DNA from: Antedon mediterranea
Lineage: Eukaryota; Echinodermata; Crinoidea; Comatulida; Antedonidae
Direction: 5' to 3'
Assembly (NCBI RefSeq): GCF_964355755.1
Contig: NC_092679.1
Location: forward strand, 15,864,932 to 15,924,931
DNA length: 60,000 bases
How positions within the stretch are numbered: position 1 is the first letter of the stretch; every line of letters begins with the position of its first letter. The translations under genes were made by a program, and so were the position numbers. Positions 56,001 to 58,285 of this stretch are shown here, piece after piece. The notes under the pieces were generated by a model. The model was not told where the DNA came from. It did not search any database and saw only the letters and a program-made list of their open reading frames with translations.

Positions 56001-57357
56001 ACGTACCATCATAATCTGCCTCAGTTCATACATTTAGCCCACCTAGCTAGAGTTAGATTGCAACCCAAAGGGAGCAGTCTATACTGTACTTTTTCAGTAA
56101 AATAATTTGTTTTGAACTCACCTGAGGTGTTGCAGTGGAAGCCGCAGAAGCCCCAGTTGCTGTATTTTTCCTCCGTAAGAGTGAATCTCTTTTCCCGATC
56201 AAGTCCGATAAATCCACACACATACTTTGCATATCGTAATGAGAGAACGCTTTTCTACCAACTCTAGTATCAACCTCAATTTCACTAATATCACTGCTTC
56301 TAGTCCTTTCTGAACTTTCTGATTTAGTACCACGGATTTTCTTAAGAAATGATGATTCTCCGCCAGTTACTGATTTTGATCGTCCTTTAACTTTTTCCCT
56401 TTTGAATTGTGCTCTACGTTTTTGTTGTGGACTTAAAACATTTTCAACATCTGGTGCGTCCTTTTCATGTTTAGTAGCGACTTTCTCAACTGGAGTTGCT
56501 TGAGGTTTAAAACTTTGCGGTGGGGGAGGGTTCTGTTGTGACTGTGGATGACCTTTGCCTTGTAAAAGTTCTTGAAACGATGGCGGAGCTGGACTCCTTT
56601 GGTCATTTTCCGTTTTCAATTCTTGCAACATTTGGAAAAAACTGTCACCACTGTGACTCTGAACATCTATGGAAGAAGTACTCCCATAATCTCTTGCACG
56701 CGAGGAAAACAAGTTGACATTTGCGTCGTATCCGTCAATCGTGGAATTGCTTGAACTTTTTCGAATTGGATAAAACAAACTCTTATTTTCAGAACGCGAC
56801 AAGGCTTTTAAATTAGCTGGGGTCAATGCACTACCGCCATCCCCTTTCTCGTGAATCGCAAGCTTAGGATTTCTCCTAAGGAAAGATGGTGACCCGCGTC
56901 TCCGTCTATCATCGGTAAACCTTTCCACTCTCTCTCTTACTGACGGTCTTGGTGTATGACCAGAGTTTCTCAATTCATGGTGTCTTTTGAATTCATTTTT
57001 TATAGGTAAATCATCCAACATAACATAATCCAAATTTACTGGTGTTGCTCTGAATTCTCCAGATGACATCATTCTATTATTAGCCTCGTTCCCAGGAGTG
57101 TTATCGTTCTGTCGGTTAAGTCTATCTAAGCTTCCACCGTGGACAACTTGAACTTCTGGCCCTGTGCTACTTTTTGACAATGAATTTTCATCGACAGGGT
57201 CAACAATAGGTTGTTCATTATCTTTCAAAACAGTGTTGTGATAGTAATCCGCAGCTTTTTGAGCCCTCTGTCGTATCTCATCACGCAGGTATGGGTAATT
57301 TTTACGCTCACGGTTCCCGTGCACATATGTAGTTGAACTTTCCGCTCGCCCACTCAT
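346..57357 (-). CDS. SIPA1L: SIPA1L/SPAR-family Rap GTPase-activating protein, 21 exons, 3' partial
   Basis: Spliced gene model built by hand; exons are listed separately. The coding sequence in the window is about 4.8 kb (about 1,600 residues). Order of parts: N-terminal low-complexity region with family blocks (residues 1-510), RapGAP region (about 510-890) with Asn-thumb motif HIGND near residue 724, linker, PDZ domain (about 981-1064), then Ser/Arg/Pro-rich tail. Family members stimulate GTP hydrolysis by Rap1/Rap2 and act at the cell cortex, postsynaptic sites and junctions. That role is known of the family and inferred here. All junctions have GT-AG ends and compatible phases except exon 18/19. 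The first ATG (57355-57357) has an in-frame TAG two codons upstream (57361-57363), so this exon cannot extend the frame further. The C-terminal coiled coil expected of the family is absent, and exon 21 ends in phase 1 at 346, so the gene continues off the left edge. Invertebrates usually have one such gene, hence the generic symbol. Confidence 0.93.
789..922. mobile_element. MITE family B, copy 1
   Basis: About 140-bp hairpin family. Termini read ctgtctacactatcaaact / tttgatagtgtagacagagc, with an interior that reads gtgatgtgcccaaatatggt and its complement. This copy has a slightly eroded left end. Confidence 0.85.
1799..2465. mobile_element. MITE family A, copy 1 (rearranged)
   Basis: Starts after TTAA with agatgtatagtcccccaaaa and contains the family core (ccattggctggcagccaatt at about 1951). 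An extra about 300 bp carries a second partial set of interior segments (2087-2465, ending ttttttcaggggg), so the copy is rearranged or nested and its right terminus is lost. Confidence 0.7.
2659..3050. mobile_element. 392-bp full-length hairpin element with TTAA target duplication
   Basis: TTAA at 2655-2658 and 3051-3054. The left arm aggcccatttacactaggac plus gataacgatcgacgataaat is mirrored at the right end; inner arms tccaatcaaatgacgtcatg / catgacgtcatttgattgga form a second stem. Almost the whole element is self-complementary. No frame. Confidence 0.88.
3093..3398. mobile_element. 306-bp Harbinger-like MITE
   Basis: Termini tacctgattca / tgaatcaggta flanked by TTA at 3090-3092 and 3399-3401. 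A 3-bp TWA duplication is typical of PIF/Harbinger. The interior has scattered tgtaaca/tgttaca inverted motifs. Confidence 0.75.
3917..4097. mobile_element. MITE family C, copy 1
   Basis: About 180 bp with termini aagcttggttcccactag / ctagtgggaaccacgctt and subterminal aacgcaaggacgtaaacgca arms; the centre is tcgcttgtgattg-like in both directions. Confidence 0.87.
5164..5198. mobile_element. MITE family B, solo left end
   Basis: Only aagctctgtttacactatca and about 15 following bases (aactttatgtgac) are present; the right half is missing. Confidence 0.7.
5653..5809. mobile_element. MITE family B, copy 3
   Basis: Left end partly deleted (aagctctatcaaactag). The right end atagtgtagacagagctt is complete. 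The interior carries the gtgatgtgcccaaatatg / catatatgggcacatcac arms. Confidence 0.85.
6130..6360. mobile_element. MITE family A, copy 2 (reverse, diverged)
   Basis: Recognised from ttgaatatgccattttatca, tgaccaaaaaatggatcaag, tacctgaaaaaactgtaatt and caaattggctgcc. The right end is replaced by unrelated sequence before gacctgggggacaaaatcat. Confidence 0.7.
7242..7380. mobile_element. MITE family B, copy 4
   Basis: Complete hairpin from aagctctgtctacactatc to gatagtgtagaaagagctt, flanked on both sides by TA (7240-7241 and 7381-7382). Confidence 0.87.
8112..8253 (-). CDS. SIPA1L: SIPA1L exon 20
   Basis: 142 nt; acceptor tttctatacag, donor gtagaa. The first base completes Arg, then [40 protein letters not shown] and [10 protein letters not shown] resembles the EDLRRLM-type string upstream of the C-terminal coiled coil in relatives. 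The downstream in-frame readthrough ([14 protein letters not shown]) is treated as intron because the chosen donor gives the phase needed for exon 21. Confidence 0.82.
8443..8599. mobile_element. 157-bp MITE with TA duplication (mariner-like)
   Basis: caggtaactctcccaata at the left and tattgggagagttacctg at the right form a perfect 18-bp inverted repeat, flanked by TA on both sides (8441-8442 and 8600-8601). TA duplications fit the Tc1/mariner group. Confidence 0.87.
8927..9320. repeat. About 180-bp A-rich tandem repeat, 2.2 copies
   Basis: Units begin aaactattaataagaacaat at about 8926, 9108 and 9286; they share attgaaagaatcacaataat and caacaatgacaaaaaaataa. Confidence 0.85.
9834..10448 (-). 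CDS. SIPA1L: SIPA1L exon 19 (Ser/Pro/Arg-rich tail)
   Basis: 615 nt; acceptor tttattttcag, donor gtacac. The open frame starts one base in ([20 protein letters not shown]), continues [60 protein letters not shown], and ends DANSPRQAR plus two bases. Rich in SP and RS dipeptides, probably disordered and heavily phosphorylated (inference). The DSGYQDS string resembles the DSGID motif of relatives. A 117-codon frame in another phase is a shadow. Confidence 0.88.
10647..10669 (-). CDS. SIPA1L: Candidate 23-nt microexon between exons 18 and 19
   Basis: Proposed only because the 18/19 junction is out of phase by two bases. The 23-nt segment follows AG (taatttaaag) and precedes a fair donor (gtatga). 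Its length modulo 3 repairs the frame, giving NQVHHSK plus a split Arg codon. The polypyrimidine tract is poor. A match in length modulo 3 has a one-in-three chance of arising at random. Confidence 0.2.
10941..11029 (-). CDS. SIPA1L: SIPA1L exon 18 (residues 1258-1287)
   Basis: 89 nt; acceptor cttaaatttcag, donor gtagga. Only one frame is open: CA completes an Ala codon, then [20 protein letters not shown] and YRMGNTAVQ. The exon ends in phase 0, which does not fit the start of exon 19 (which needs two leftover bases). See the finding on this junction. Confidence 0.75.
11030..11675 (-). other. Intron 17
   Basis: AT-rich, 646 bp. No repeat family or coding segment recognised. Confidence 0.65.
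11676..12125 (-). CDS. SIPA1L: SIPA1L exon 17 (residues 1108-1258)
   Basis: 450 nt; acceptor tatcattttgtag, donor gttagt. Enters with AT completing Asp ([20 protein letters not shown]), contains a PPPP stretch, then [40 protein letters not shown] and a polar Arg/Asn/Gln-rich end. Disordered by composition. GSDSSGLGS resembles the Ser-rich DSGID-type strings found after the PDZ domain in relatives. Confidence 0.87.
12126..12789 (-). other. Intron 16
   Basis: Contains a short run of gaccgaccgacaga-type simple repeat (12225-12255) and a widespread short repeat at about 12640-12700 (atttatagagcgtac...gtgctcaaggcgctt), also seen degenerately at about 24840-24900. Confidence 0.6.
12790..12917 (-). 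CDS. SIPA1L: SIPA1L exon 16 (residues 1065-1108)
   Basis: 128 nt; acceptor ttcatatttcag, donor gtatgg. Encodes [20 protein letters not shown] then [20 protein letters not shown]. Basic and serine-rich, with no domain. The phase is right on both sides. The lack of conservation is as expected, because the post-PDZ region diverges quickly in this family. Confidence 0.85.
12979..13480. mobile_element. Inverted-terminus element, family I
   Basis: The left end (aaaggcaaattattttaaaatgac, then gatgtgggtatcagtgg) is mirrored at 13395-13478 (gagatccagccagtgatacc, then caaaatagtcatttttgat). The same termini occur at 34605-34750 and 40345-40497. Confidence 0.65.
13905..14384. repeat. About 190-bp tandem repeat, 2.5 copies
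   Basis: Units start at 13905, 14091 and (partial) about 14285. Shared strings: tctacggatag, ataacttaaagtagcata, catacagctacaaatagggc, catatagcctacaatataac. Within each unit a shorter tagct/agcta motif recurs. Confidence 0.88.
15005..15232. mobile_element. MITE family A, copy 3 (reverse, left-truncated)
   Basis: Contains tttgatcaaaaaatggacgg, caaattggctgccagccaat and the terminal ttggggacaatacatctttt. Confidence 0.8.
15440..15718. repeat. 123-bp direct duplication, 156-bp offset
   Basis: 15440-15562 and 15596-15718 share tataacctttaaccttattt, gcaagattcatctcaaaatt and gtgcatggttttttgttttg with only a few differences. Confidence 0.88.
15838..15953 (-). CDS. SIPA1L: SIPA1L exon 15 (residues 1027-1065), PDZ domain C-terminal half
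   Basis: 116 nt; acceptor gataattgcag-like tract (aattgcag), donor gtacgt. Encodes [20 protein letters not shown] then [41 protein letters not shown](V/I)I is a near-exact family match and ends the PDZ fold. A 76-codon open frame on the opposite strand over this exon is a shadow. Confidence 0.96.
16082..16230. mobile_element. MITE family B, copy 5
   Basis: Complete: aagctctgtctacactatca to tgtgtagacagagctt. The interior has an extra copy of the 'catatttcggcatatcatca' segment, making it slightly longer than the others. Confidence 0.87.
16401..16521. mobile_element. MITE family B, copy 6
   Basis: aagctttgtctacactatca to gatagcgtagacagagtttt; a short interior deletion makes it about 120 bp. 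Confidence 0.85.
16775..16912 (-). CDS. SIPA1L: SIPA1L exon 14 (residues 981-1026), PDZ domain N-terminal half
   Basis: 46 codons, phase 0 at both ends; acceptor ttattttgcag, donor gtaaat. Encodes [20 protein letters not shown] then [20 protein letters not shown] and [14 protein letters not shown] is the carboxylate-binding loop and first strand of a PDZ domain; AGLR.G.RLVE is the second conserved block. The Gly before S/C-RLVE in most relatives is replaced (RKSCRLVE). Confidence 0.95.
16913..17325 (-). other. Intron 13
   Basis: Contains a degenerate pogo/Tigger-like terminal repeat region at about 17018-17170 (tacagtagaacctctct, then 'cctattaaggg' and 'cccaaatagggaa' strings). No coding content. 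Confidence 0.55.
17326..17437 (-). CDS. SIPA1L: SIPA1L exon 13 (residues 943-980), linker
   Basis: 112 nt; acceptor tgttatttcag, donor gtcagt. Encodes [20 protein letters not shown] then [17 protein letters not shown]. The pattern LK.(F/Y)...G.C..L and the IKE(V/I)VKRL..VSKG string match the family segment just before the PDZ domain. Ends in phase 0. Confidence 0.93.
17465..17530 (+). mobile_element. tRNA-derived SINE-like head, copy 1
   Basis: A-box-like tagcttggtgg (17467-17477) and B-box-like ggttcaaatcc (17505-17515), 38 bp apart start to start. No cloverleaf acceptor stem is visible, so it is not called a tRNA gene. Confidence 0.65.
17535..17663. mobile_element. MITE family B, copy 7
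   Basis: aagctctgtctaaactatca to ttggtagtgtagacaaagctt. Sits directly beside a tRNA-like SINE head. Confidence 0.85.
18455..18600 (-). CDS. SIPA1L: SIPA1L exon 12 (residues 895-943), linker
   Basis: 146 nt; acceptor tttttagcag, donor gtaagt. Encodes [20 protein letters not shown] then [20 protein letters not shown] and [13 protein letters not shown]...L and VIGWT match the linker between RapGAP and PDZ. The acceptor is a tandem NAGNAG (tagcag): use of the upstream AG would add one Gln. Exon 13 completes the final Cys. Confidence 0.92.
18694..19017. mobile_element. MITE family A, copy 4 (reverse)
   Basis: Runs from gtatgtattgtcccccctat to gaagacatacatct before TTAA (19018-19021). Core caaattggctgccagccagt at about 18840. 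Confidence 0.82.
19022..19215. mobile_element. MITE family A, copy 5 (forward, internal deletion)
   Basis: Starts agatgtattttcccccaaaa after the shared TTAA (19018-19021) and ends gggggacaatacaat before TTAA (19216-19219). About 150 bp of the core, including the ggctggcagcc segment, is missing. Confidence 0.82.
21018..21059 (-). CDS. SIPA1L: SIPA1L exon 11, 42-nt in-frame cassette (14 residues)
   Basis: Acceptor ccccttgtag, donor gtgact. Encodes [14 protein letters not shown]. Both edges are phase 0, so inclusion or skipping keeps the frame. Joining exon 10 directly to exon 12 gives a [14 protein letters not shown]-..LGIS spacing with the same length as vertebrate relatives. The 14 residues are therefore an insertion, and this is most likely an alternatively spliced microexon. 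The weaker donor fits that reading. It is not recognised by homology; the evidence is splice signals, phase and position. Confidence 0.7.
21373..23653. mobile_element. Possible 2.3-kb nonautonomous DNA element
   Basis: gagcagcaaagtgctcattt at the left and, in reverse complement, gggcagcaaagtggttgacc at the right share a 12-bp core. The interior is richer in CpG (21420-21520 and 23150-23240) and repeats gaatccggcacttttctcat at 21714 and 23244. No target duplication was seen. Confidence 0.45.
23084..23109. repeat. 26-bp perfect palindrome
   Basis: Each half is taccatggaccta; the full 26 bp is self-complementary, and flanking tacagt/actgta strings extend it imperfectly. Confidence 0.93.
24581..24810 (-). 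CDS. SIPA1L: SIPA1L exon 10 (residues 804-880), end of RapGAP domain
   Basis: 230 nt; acceptor ttctctcctttcag, donor gtaagc. Encodes [20 protein letters not shown] then [12 protein letters not shown]. The string [24 protein letters not shown] is a near-exact family match and closes the catalytic domain. The end (KGALVWYVQ) corresponds to the strand that precedes the post-GAP linker. Phase 0 at the donor. Confidence 0.96.
25075..25181 (-). CDS. SIPA1L: SIPA1L exon 9 (residues 768-804), RapGAP domain
   Basis: 107 nt; the acceptor follows a T-rich tract (ttttttttatgtag), donor gtatgt. Encodes [20 protein letters not shown] then [25 protein letters not shown] and F.KS..F.EFLLAK are conserved RapGAP strings. 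Enters after two bases of Ser and leaves one base of Val. Confidence 0.95.
26309..27026. repeat. 38-bp satellite, about 19 copies
   Basis: Unit of the form aatgtacacrgggcytcaaa plus atactgtactactgtagt. A 42-bp variant with an extra tgta (ctgtatgtactactg) alternates in the first third. The unit contains the palindrome tactgtactactgtagta-like core. Confidence 0.93.
27450..27795. mobile_element. Pogo/Tigger-like degenerate element
   Basis: Multiple strings of the type cccttaataggggtgtcccc and ctgaatacgggttggc, ending caccctgaatagaagtttta; the ends resemble TA-(c/g)agtaaaacctct...-type pogo termini. Short relatives are at 8340-8410, 17018-17170, 32535-32590 and 34860-34990. Confidence 0.5.
27900..28135. 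repeat. 59-60-bp tandem repeat, four copies
   Basis: Each unit begins aacatgtacgccttcyacat and contains aatcacggycgggaaaaata followed by agagaaaaatagg. Confidence 0.9.
29939..30096 (-). CDS. SIPA1L: SIPA1L exon 8 (residues 716-768), RapGAP catalytic segment
   Basis: 158 nt; acceptor aactgttacag region (AG at 30098-30097), donor gtaagt at 29938-29933. Begins [20 protein letters not shown]. The Asn of HIGND (near residue 724) aligns with the Asn thumb that Rap GAPs insert in place of an arginine finger, so the catalytic residue is retained. Continues [20 protein letters not shown] and [13 protein letters not shown]. Exon 9 supplies the third base of the last Ser codon. Confidence 0.96.
30607..31045. 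repeat. 178-bp near-perfect inverted repeat with 83-bp loop
   Basis: Left arm 30607-30784, right arm 30868-31045. I find two mismatches over 178 bp. The loop (30785-30867) reads like a LINE 3' end (ggttcctgcctactccctta, ending ttggcaataaataat). On the pre-mRNA of the host gene it would form a long double strand in intron 7. Confidence 0.9.
31305..31640 (-). mobile_element. LINE 3'-end remnant
   Basis: Read on the minus strand: [20 protein letters not shown] resembles the end of a CR1/L2-type ORF2, followed about 150 bp later by a ttaaataaagttgaattgaa tail, a common LINE 3' terminus. The frame is broken elsewhere. Confidence 0.5.
32676..32779 (-). CDS. SIPA1L: SIPA1L exon 7 (residues 681-715), RapGAP domain
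   Basis: 104 nt; acceptor ttttgtctttgcag, donor gtaaaa. Encodes [20 protein letters not shown] then [21 protein letters not shown], the Y[11 protein letters not shown] block and NNKQQ are among the most conserved RapGAP strings. Ends in phase 0. Confidence 0.96.
32780..33731 (-). other. Intron 6
   Basis: AT-rich with an (aat)n run at 33121-33139. No family repeat or coding segment recognised. Confidence 0.6.
33732..33830 (-). CDS. SIPA1L: SIPA1L exon 6 (residues 648-681), RapGAP domain
   Basis: 99 nt; acceptor tcttccag ends at 33831, donor gtaagt at 33731-33726. Encodes [20 protein letters not shown] and [12 protein letters not shown]. This is the start of the core Rap-GAP domain (FEEFL..LG..VRLKGF is diagnostic). 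The final T joins GT of exon 7 to give Cys where most relatives have Thr before DSTGTHS. Confidence 0.94.
34390..34530 (+). mobile_element. tRNA-derived SINE-like copy 2 with A-rich tail
   Basis: tagtagtggagctactagct, then gggttcaatcctgacctag (B box 34427-34437), a body (actcacaaatctttctactc) and a terminal attattaaaaaaaaaaaa tail. Confidence 0.65.
34605..34750. mobile_element. Family I fragment
   Basis: Reads ccaaaggcaaattactgaaa, tgacaatgctgtgggta, tgatctcaatggagatacaa, agctaaatcaaaacgataag and gttagcagagctttcgggca; aligned with 40345-40497. Confidence 0.75.
34926..36637. repeat. 33-34-bp satellite, roughly 45-50 copies
   Basis: Unit ccccttagtatggctttccc plus tttagtacagctt (33 bp) or taatagtacagcct (34 bp). 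The first 250 bp are degenerate (ttagtagagcttccc-like) and the array becomes regular from about 35170. Ends 38 bp from exon 5. Confidence 0.95.
36675..36750 (-). CDS. SIPA1L: SIPA1L exon 5 (residues 623-648)
   Basis: Small 76-nt exon. Acceptor ttttttcag ends at 36751; donor gtaatg begins at 36674. Encodes [20 protein letters not shown] followed by EMYNN and one base of Glu. [17 protein letters not shown] is the family signature just before the core RapGAP fold. The last base plus AA of exon 6 gives Glu. A 1.7-kb satellite array begins about 35 bp downstream of the donor. Confidence 0.93.
36947..37165. mobile_element. MITE family A, copy 6
   Basis: Flanked by TTAA (36943-36946 and 37166-37169). 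Starts agatgtatttttacccaaaa, ends ggaacaatatatct, and is shorter in the core. Confidence 0.82.
38055..38785. repeat. 22/28-bp satellite
   Basis: Unit acatggcctgctacactgtc plus ay (22 bp), alternating with a 28-bp form carrying an extra acatgg. Translates in several plus-strand frames (such as [15 protein letters not shown]), which is repeat coding, not a gene. Confidence 0.93.
39060..39248 (-). CDS. SIPA1L: SIPA1L exon 4 (residues 560-622)
   Basis: 63 codons, phase 0 on both sides, so it is symmetric. Begins [19 protein letters not shown], continues [18 protein letters not shown], and ends LMKIDEQA before donor gtacgt. LRGS, the IPS block, and [12 protein letters not shown] match the family in order and spacing. 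The last codon GCA directly precedes the donor. Confidence 0.94.
39249..39855 (-). other. Intron 3
   Basis: 607 bp. Short self-similar stretches (ttatgctttcgtatcgta near 39379 and 39551; tgtaggtctgaacaggtc against agacctatggagttgta) suggest an old inverted-repeat element. Otherwise nothing. Confidence 0.5.
39856..40001 (-). CDS. SIPA1L: SIPA1L exon 3 (residues 511-559)
   Basis: Acceptor ttttgtag ends at 40002; donor gtaagt at 39855-39850. The first two bases complete a Glu codon, giving [16 protein letters not shown]. It continues [16 protein letters not shown] and ends YRVIVRTSE. The motif [20 protein letters not shown] is a hallmark of the N-terminal half of the SIPA1L RapGAP region. Phase 0 at the end matches exon 4. 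Confidence 0.95.
40345..40497. mobile_element. Family I fragment
   Basis: Reads ccatccaaaggcaaataact, gtgctgtgggtatcagaggc, ggatctcaatggagatacac and gcagagctttcaggcaacac. Over 85% like 34605-34750 by eye. Confidence 0.75.
40575..40757. mobile_element. Family K element, copy 1 (one end)
   Basis: caatctaacaacaggacact, agtcctttgatcttatgtct, ctgtggcacgaggcgtatgt and ggaactgattgtgttgcagc align with 54900-55080. Confidence 0.75.
41749..41964. repeat. 20-bp tandem repeat, about 11 copies
   Basis: Unit cctaacgttcttaccctagg / cctaaagttctttcacaagg; the last units degrade. Confidence 0.92.
42420..42610. mobile_element. Partial copy of the 626-bp element
   Basis: Matches the first about 190 bp of the element at 45590 (agccccatttcctacg, tggtcctattgcgata, gtgaaaaataagtcgattct, gcattgcgtgcggattgata) in the same orientation, with scattered differences. 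It stops near 42610, shortly before the LINE 5' region. Confidence 0.85.
43009..43701 (+). CDS. LINE ORF1 protein, L1-ORF1p-like
   Basis: 230 residues. Residues about 40-105 are heptad-like and rich in Glu, Lys, Leu and Ile ([20 protein letters not shown]), consistent with a trimerising coiled coil. It is followed by [20 protein letters not shown], the start of the RRM-like domain of L1-type ORF1 proteins (RRNN.RI.G), then IERAHRDGK and [12 protein letters not shown], the usual downstream blocks (ERAHR; R...F.....K). Such proteins bind element RNA and act as chaperones in the RNP; that role is inferred from the family. The start ATG follows agccatgtc with no upstream ATG in frame. A short direct duplication overlaps its 3' end. 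Confidence 0.88.
   Translation: MSRSTRANTKPAEFESEDQLSFESFVKKKLESILKGQESNKAELYEAISFNSARIDALEDENKEIKTTVTELTTTVANLQGSTTDLLAKINKTERFSRRNNVRIVGVEENTKENCKLIFENILSDFFTLDPRPTIERAHRDGKSMNGKPRHIIARFLSYASKIEVMKQRSSALDSQKFYIIDDLIAADLLEKKKWRSQVKEMYNKGTKLRFTAGKWRNSTGIPVNFSKFH
44146..45624 (+). pseudogene. LINE ORF2, 5' part: AP-type endonuclease, truncated by insertion
   Basis: Native sequence covers 44146-45589; the last 11 codons and the TAA at 45622-45624 belong to the inserted element. Acidic 90-residue leader, then the endonuclease: [15 protein letters not shown], the metal-binding Glu in [41 protein letters not shown] and [10 protein letters not shown] (Asp-His pair). All catalytic motifs are present. 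The enzyme nicks target DNA to prime reverse transcription. The frame is the same as that of the downstream RT part. Confidence 0.9.
45590..46215. mobile_element. 626-bp nonautonomous DNA element inside LINE ORF2, TTAA target duplication
   Basis: Flanked by TTAA at 45586-45589 and 46216-46219. Imperfect terminal inverted repeats: agccccattccctacg on the left against agaccccttccctgca on the right read in reverse complement (12 of the first 15 bases match). The TTAA duplication points to piggyBac- or Kolobok-type transposition. There is no transposase frame. The interior is CpG-richer than the LINE (near 45960-46070, with ctaggcctaggc-like strings). Confidence 0.85.
46220..47943 (+). pseudogene. 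LINE ORF2, 3' part: reverse transcriptase
   Basis: Open from the right edge of the inserted element ([20 protein letters not shown]) to the stop at 47941-47943. Seen in order: [90 protein letters not shown], then [11 protein letters not shown], the polymerase active site, near 47070. The C-terminal region ([31 protein letters not shown]) is the usual post-RT segment. There are no internal stops or frameshifts, so the copy was probably young when it was interrupted. Confidence 0.92.
48396..48716. mobile_element. MITE family A, copy 7, abutting LINE tail
   Basis: Begins aagatgtattttcctccaaa immediately after the A-rich LINE tail and ends caggagacaatatct before TTAA (48717-48720). Core ccattggctggctggcagcc. 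Confidence 0.82.
48836..49015. mobile_element. MITE family C, copy 2
   Basis: gcgtggttcccactagcgac to ttctagtgggaaccaaactt; over 90% like copies 1 and 3 by eye, in the opposite orientation to copy 1. Confidence 0.87.
49765..49840 (-). mobile_element. LINE 3'-tail remnant
   Basis: On the minus strand ttgttgcaataaagaatttg followed by aattgaattaaaat, a LINE-type 3' terminus. No coding part is left. Confidence 0.45.
50301..50426. mobile_element. 126-bp palindromic MITE
   Basis: Left tctgtaataacacagtgtca with catatgcatcacatgtgac; right gcatcacatgtgatattatg with tgacactgtaattacaga. Terminal match about 19 of 22. Confidence 0.75.
51665..51790 (+). mobile_element. tRNA-derived SINE-like copy 3
   Basis: A box tagctttgtgg (51670-51680) and B box ggttcaactc (51713-51722), followed by a body sharing actcacaacctcaac with copy 2. 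The tail is not evident. Confidence 0.6.
51962..52256 (-). CDS. SIPA1L: SIPA1L exon 2 (residues 413-511)
   Basis: Acceptor acag at 52257-52260, donor gtaata from 51961 down. Enters in phase 0 ([15 protein letters not shown]) and leaves one base of the next codon. Contains [20 protein letters not shown], a block strongly conserved in the family, and [19 protein letters not shown], which leads into the RapGAP-associated domain. The middle ([17 protein letters not shown]) is shorter than in vertebrates. Confidence 0.93.
52418..52759. mobile_element. MITE family A, copy 8 (best complete copy)
   Basis: 342 bp with TTAA duplications (52414-52417 and 52760-52763) and perfect 16-bp termini agatgtattgtccccc / gggggacaatacatct. 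No coding capacity. It serves as the reference copy for the family; TTAA suggests a piggyBac- or Kolobok-type source. Confidence 0.9.
53002..53030. repeat. 29-nt poly-T run
   Basis: Uninterrupted T run preceded by tcttttc. On the minus strand this is poly-A, and could be the tail of a lost retroposed copy, though no body is recognised. Confidence 0.85.
54896..55140. mobile_element. Family K element, copy 2, inverted termini
   Basis: Left caaactaacaacaggacact; right end in reverse complement caatctaacaacaggatgct, so both termini are present (about 17 of 20 match). Interior as in the copy at 40575. Confidence 0.78.
56122..57357 (-). CDS. SIPA1L: SIPA1L exon 1 (initiator; residues 1-412)
   Basis: 412 codons, phase 0, starting MSGRAESS and ending [13 protein letters not shown] before donor gtgagt. 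A likely acceptor (tttctttcag) ends at 57406, so about 48 nt of 5' UTR belong to this exon and further 5' UTR exons lie upstream. Family hallmarks are [21 protein letters not shown] (split here as residues 221-230 and 231-241), [17 protein letters not shown] near 326-342, and [17 protein letters not shown] at 371-387 followed by [11 protein letters not shown]. The rest is polar and low complexity with a Pro run near 277-280. A single very long first coding exon is typical of SIPA1L genes. Vertebrate members have a Cys-x-x-Cys pair just before the HYD block; here that stretch reads [10 protein letters not shown] and has no cysteine pair. Confidence 0.95.
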
Positions 57358-58138
57358 AGTCTATAGCATTTTAAACTGAATCATAACATTACATCAAATC
57401 TGTACCTGAAAGAAAGTAATAATACAAAATATTTAGCAAAATTTTATTTTAAATGGAAATATCAAATAGAGGTAACTACTCATACATGATTTGATACCAT
57501 CACACACTTTTACACATTTATAATTCATATCATTGTTAAAGCTCGGCTGACCACGAGTATTTTATAACAAGCTTCGCGATTGGTCAGAACTTACGCTGCC
57601 TATCAATTCACAAGGCAGACTCTGGTACTACTGTATAGCTGAATTATTGAACCTTTCAAACTTAATAAATCTATTAAATGTGCTGATCCTCGCAATTTCT
57701 GTGTCTACAGTAGTGCAGAGCTTTGAGACTTTTGTTTTGCGCTTTATAAATTTAAAACCAACCATTAGAACATCAGTAATCCTTATACTGTAAATGCGCA
57801 ACCAATCTACAATACAAGAAGTAGCCATTTGAAGAGTATTACCTGTATAGTTCAACAATACTCTAAAGCACGGCAGTAAGCATATTTATATAACAAAATT
57901 TAAATGTTGGAATTTTATATTGTTTTTCAAGATGACAGACAAAAATAAATATAAACTCTTATGTCATGGAATTTTTAAAAATGGTAAAATACCATCAATA
58001 ATAATTTCCTGTATTTGCTTTATAGAACACTTCACCTTGGTGTTTTAAAACCACAATCTATTATAGTTGTCATCATGCAATAACTATCTACTGTATATAG
58101 ACGTGCAGTACTTCGTCTGGGGGATATACTGTATACTA

Positions 58139-58284
58139 AAGCTCTGTCTACACTATCAAACTTTATGTGACAAAAATGTTATGTGCCCATGGACACGATG
58201 TCATATCACTACCAAATGTGGGCATATTACTAGCATTTTTGGGCACATTACACTTTTGATAGTTTGATAGTGTAGACAGAGCTT
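58139..58284. mobile_element. MITE family B, copy 8
   Basis: aagctctgtctacactatca to tgatagtgtagacagagctt, complete. Its right end abuts a family C element. Confidence 0.87.
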
Positions 58285-58285
58285 A

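Larger units (their letters stand above)
52257..56121 (-). other. Intron 1
   Basis: Contains a complete TTAA-flanked MITE (52418-52759), a 29-nt T run (53002-53030) and an inverted-terminus element (54896-55140). 53031-54895 and 55141-56121 are AT-rich with no recognised features. Confidence 0.65.

Noticed and set aside
56520-56754. Two plus-strand frames of 60-65 codons
   Set aside because: Shadows of exon 1.
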